In this document: positions 13,532-14,547 of the stretch, one piece after another
Layout of the letters: every line of letters starts with the position of its first letter
How positions within the stretch are numbered: position 1 is the stretch's first letter
From: Gammaproteobacteria bacterium
GTDB taxonomy: Bacteria; Pseudomonadota; Gammaproteobacteria; Chromatiales; Sedimenticolaceae
Assembly (NCBI GenBank): GCA_020445245.1
Contig: JAGRHB010000016.1
Coordinates: forward strand, 1-14,547
Length of the DNA: 14,547 bases
Direction of reading: 5' to 3'
Program-made: the position numbers and the translations under genes
Notes under the pieces: generated by a model
What the model was told of the DNA's origin: nothing
The model's database searches: none
Seen by the model: only the letters and a program-made list of their open reading frames with translations

Positions 13532-14185
13532 TCACATACCCATTAGCACTGCATTCAAAATCTGAATCGCAAGCTGGAAGTCTGCTTTCGTATCGATAGT
13601 TGTGGGCAAGTTTTCATCACGGACCATTAGGCGTTTTGAGACTTCTATAGAGCGATAGCCTTCTGAGTGAATCTTACCGGCGTTGTCAAACTCATCCTCA
13701 ATAGTAAATCTCGCTATGCCAGAGACACCTCCGATCAGATCGCGCTCTATCGCGAAATCAGCCTTCAACGTTCCTACATAATACGCGGCTTCAGACCTCT
13801 CAATCCGGAAACCCACCTTTGGGACGAAAAAGTAGTTTCCGCTCCACGCGTCGCGATAGTTGATTCGGTTGATGACATATGTGCCTGGTTCAAGTTGCCA
13901 AACGAATCGTCCAACCTCGTTGATTTCTCCCATTATTCGAGTGCCATCTTCGAGGCGAAGGAGCTGTGGTGTAACTGAGAACCCCATTAGCCCCTTTTCC
14001 ATATTTTTCGGCTCCCCTTTCTCCAGCCATTCGATGCGACCGACCACAATAGAAGTATTTGTATTGTCGACAAGCCCGGCCCAGTTCGCTTCTGTTCTCA
14101 AGCCTTGTTTTTCCGGAACGCATCCCGAAGCGAACAAAGAAACTAGAAACAGAGCAAATGCTGGAAGAAGAGCGCTGGTAGTCAC
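13532..14185 (-). CDS. Lipoprotein of unknown function, AT-rich relative to neighbours
   Basis: The protein has 217 residues from GTG 14185, with AAGAGG about ten bases upstream. The signal peptide (ALLPAFALFLVSLFASG) ends at Cys22, a probable lipidation site. The mature chain has IVVGRIEWLEKGEP, then LEDGTRIMGEINEVGRFVW, LEPGTYVINRINYRD and YFFVPKVGFRIE, a beta-rich pattern with a 'G-x-F-x-W-x-L-x-PG-x-Y' stretch like small beta-sandwich domains of envelope lipoproteins; I cannot name the family. The three lines of sequence I counted (13561-13740) have about 46% G+C against well over 60% in most of the window, suggesting acquisition from elsewhere. The frame stays open to 14329, but that extension crosses the apparent IS end and is rejected. 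Confidence 0.68.
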   Translation of the reverse strand: MTTSALLPAFALFLVSLFASGCVPEKQGLRTEANWAGLVDNTNTSIVVGRIEWLEKGEPKNMEKGLMGFSVTPQLLRLEDGTRIMGEINEVGRFVWQLEPGTYVINRINYRDAWSGNYFFVPKVGFRIERSEAAYYVGTLKADFAIERDLIGGVSGIARFTIEDEFDNAGKIHSEGYRSIEVSKRLMVRDENLPTTIDTKADFQLAIQILNAVLMGM

Positions 14186-14201
14186 TGCATGTGTTCCTCT
14201 T

Positions 14202-14547
14202 GGGAATCTCTGATCAAGTCGCGCCGCATGGGATAATCGACCAACCGAGCAAAGGGAGCAACAGACGACGATGAAGCAACTCGGCCTGGACGATTCGGGC
14301 TTCATGAAGCAGCCTAAGAAGACGCGCAAAGCGCAGTTTCTGTCCGAGATGGACCGGGTTGTGCCCTGGTCGAGGCTGATCGCGCTGATCGAGCCGCACT
14401 ATCCCAAGCCGGGCAAGGGACGCCGCCCGATCGCACTGGATACCATGCTGCGCGTTCACTTCATGCAGCAGTGGTTTGCCTATTCGGACCCGGCCATGGA
14501 AGAGGCGTTGCACGACATCCCGTTGCTGCGCCGCTTCGCCGGTCTGG
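14202..14547 (+). mobile_element. IS5-family insertion sequence, left part only
   Basis: The transposase at 14271 marks an IS. I place the left end near 14202 because GGGAATCTCTGATCAAG resembles, from memory, terminal repeats of several IS5-family members, and because it lies about 70 bp before the transposase start, a normal distance. The right end and target duplication are outside the window, so the boundary is not confirmed. Confidence 0.65.
14271..14547 (+). CDS. IS5-family transposase, N-terminal part, truncated by window edge
   Basis: The frame is open from ATG 14271 to the window end, giving 92 residues. The visible part is the N-terminal DUF772-type region of IS5 transposases: FLSEMDRVVPWSRLIALIEPHYPK, GRRPIALDTMLRVHFMQQW and SDPAMEEALHDIPLLRRFAG. 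These motifs are close to the well-known IS5-group consensus (MD-x-VVPW, EPHYPK, DPAMEEAL). The catalytic DDE residues lie beyond the window. A GGGAG lies about 12 bases upstream as a distant ribosome site. The protein would catalyse cut-and-paste or related transposition of the element; whether the copy is intact cannot be judged. Confidence 0.93.
   Translation, partial: MKQLGLDDSGFMKQPKKTRKAQFLSEMDRVVPWSRLIALIEPHYPKPGKGRRPIALDTMLRVHFMQQWFAYSDPAMEEALHDIPLLRRFAGL

Overview
The window looks like chromosomal DNA from a GC-rich gammaproteobacterium. The yheS-type ABC-F gene and the arfB gene are close to their enterobacterial and pseudomonad counterparts, and the coding strands carry strong G/C at third positions, except for one clearly AT-richer gene near the right end. 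Genus cannot be fixed from sequence alone. Nearly every product in the accessory part carries a signal peptide or a lipobox, so the theme is the cell envelope.

Region 1 (1-3544, + strand) is ordinary core sequence: the 3' two-thirds of an ABC-F translation factor (yheS), a membrane-anchored conserved protein of unknown function, an exported PQQ-dependent aldose sugar dehydrogenase (YliI/GSDH family), and the ribosome-rescue hydrolase arfB 11 bp behind it. A 625-bp stretch without a convincing gene follows (3545-4169).

Region 2 (4170-6560) holds a lipoprotein alpha/beta hydrolase (DUF900-like) on the + strand, facing two overlapping - strand genes for small lipoproteins that both look BamE/SmpA-like. 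The overlap is a GTGA start/stop.

Region 3 (6767-12449) is the most interesting part. An AraC-family regulator (+) is divergent from a run of six - strand genes: outer-membrane barrel, broken outer-membrane 'transporter' gene, shortened DUF1214 protein, glycine-zipper protein, HdeA-like protein and DUF3604 protein. All six begin with a signal peptide, and the gaps are mostly 22-60 bp (one of 128 bp). The divergent promoter region contains a perfect 12-bp-arm inverted repeat and smaller AATCCG/CGGATT repeats that are candidate operators. Two neighbouring members of this run (9472-9756 and 9885-10382) each keep a signal peptide and a C-terminal family segment but lack the middle. The second also has an in-frame TGA where the family has a conserved Trp.

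Region 4 (12450-14547) has a two-helix membrane protein of unknown function, an AT-richer lipoprotein gene on the - strand, and the start of an IS5-family insertion sequence whose apparent left end lies only about 16 bp from that lipoprotein's start codon. The IS runs off the window.

No rRNA, tRNA, CRISPR array or phage genes were seen.
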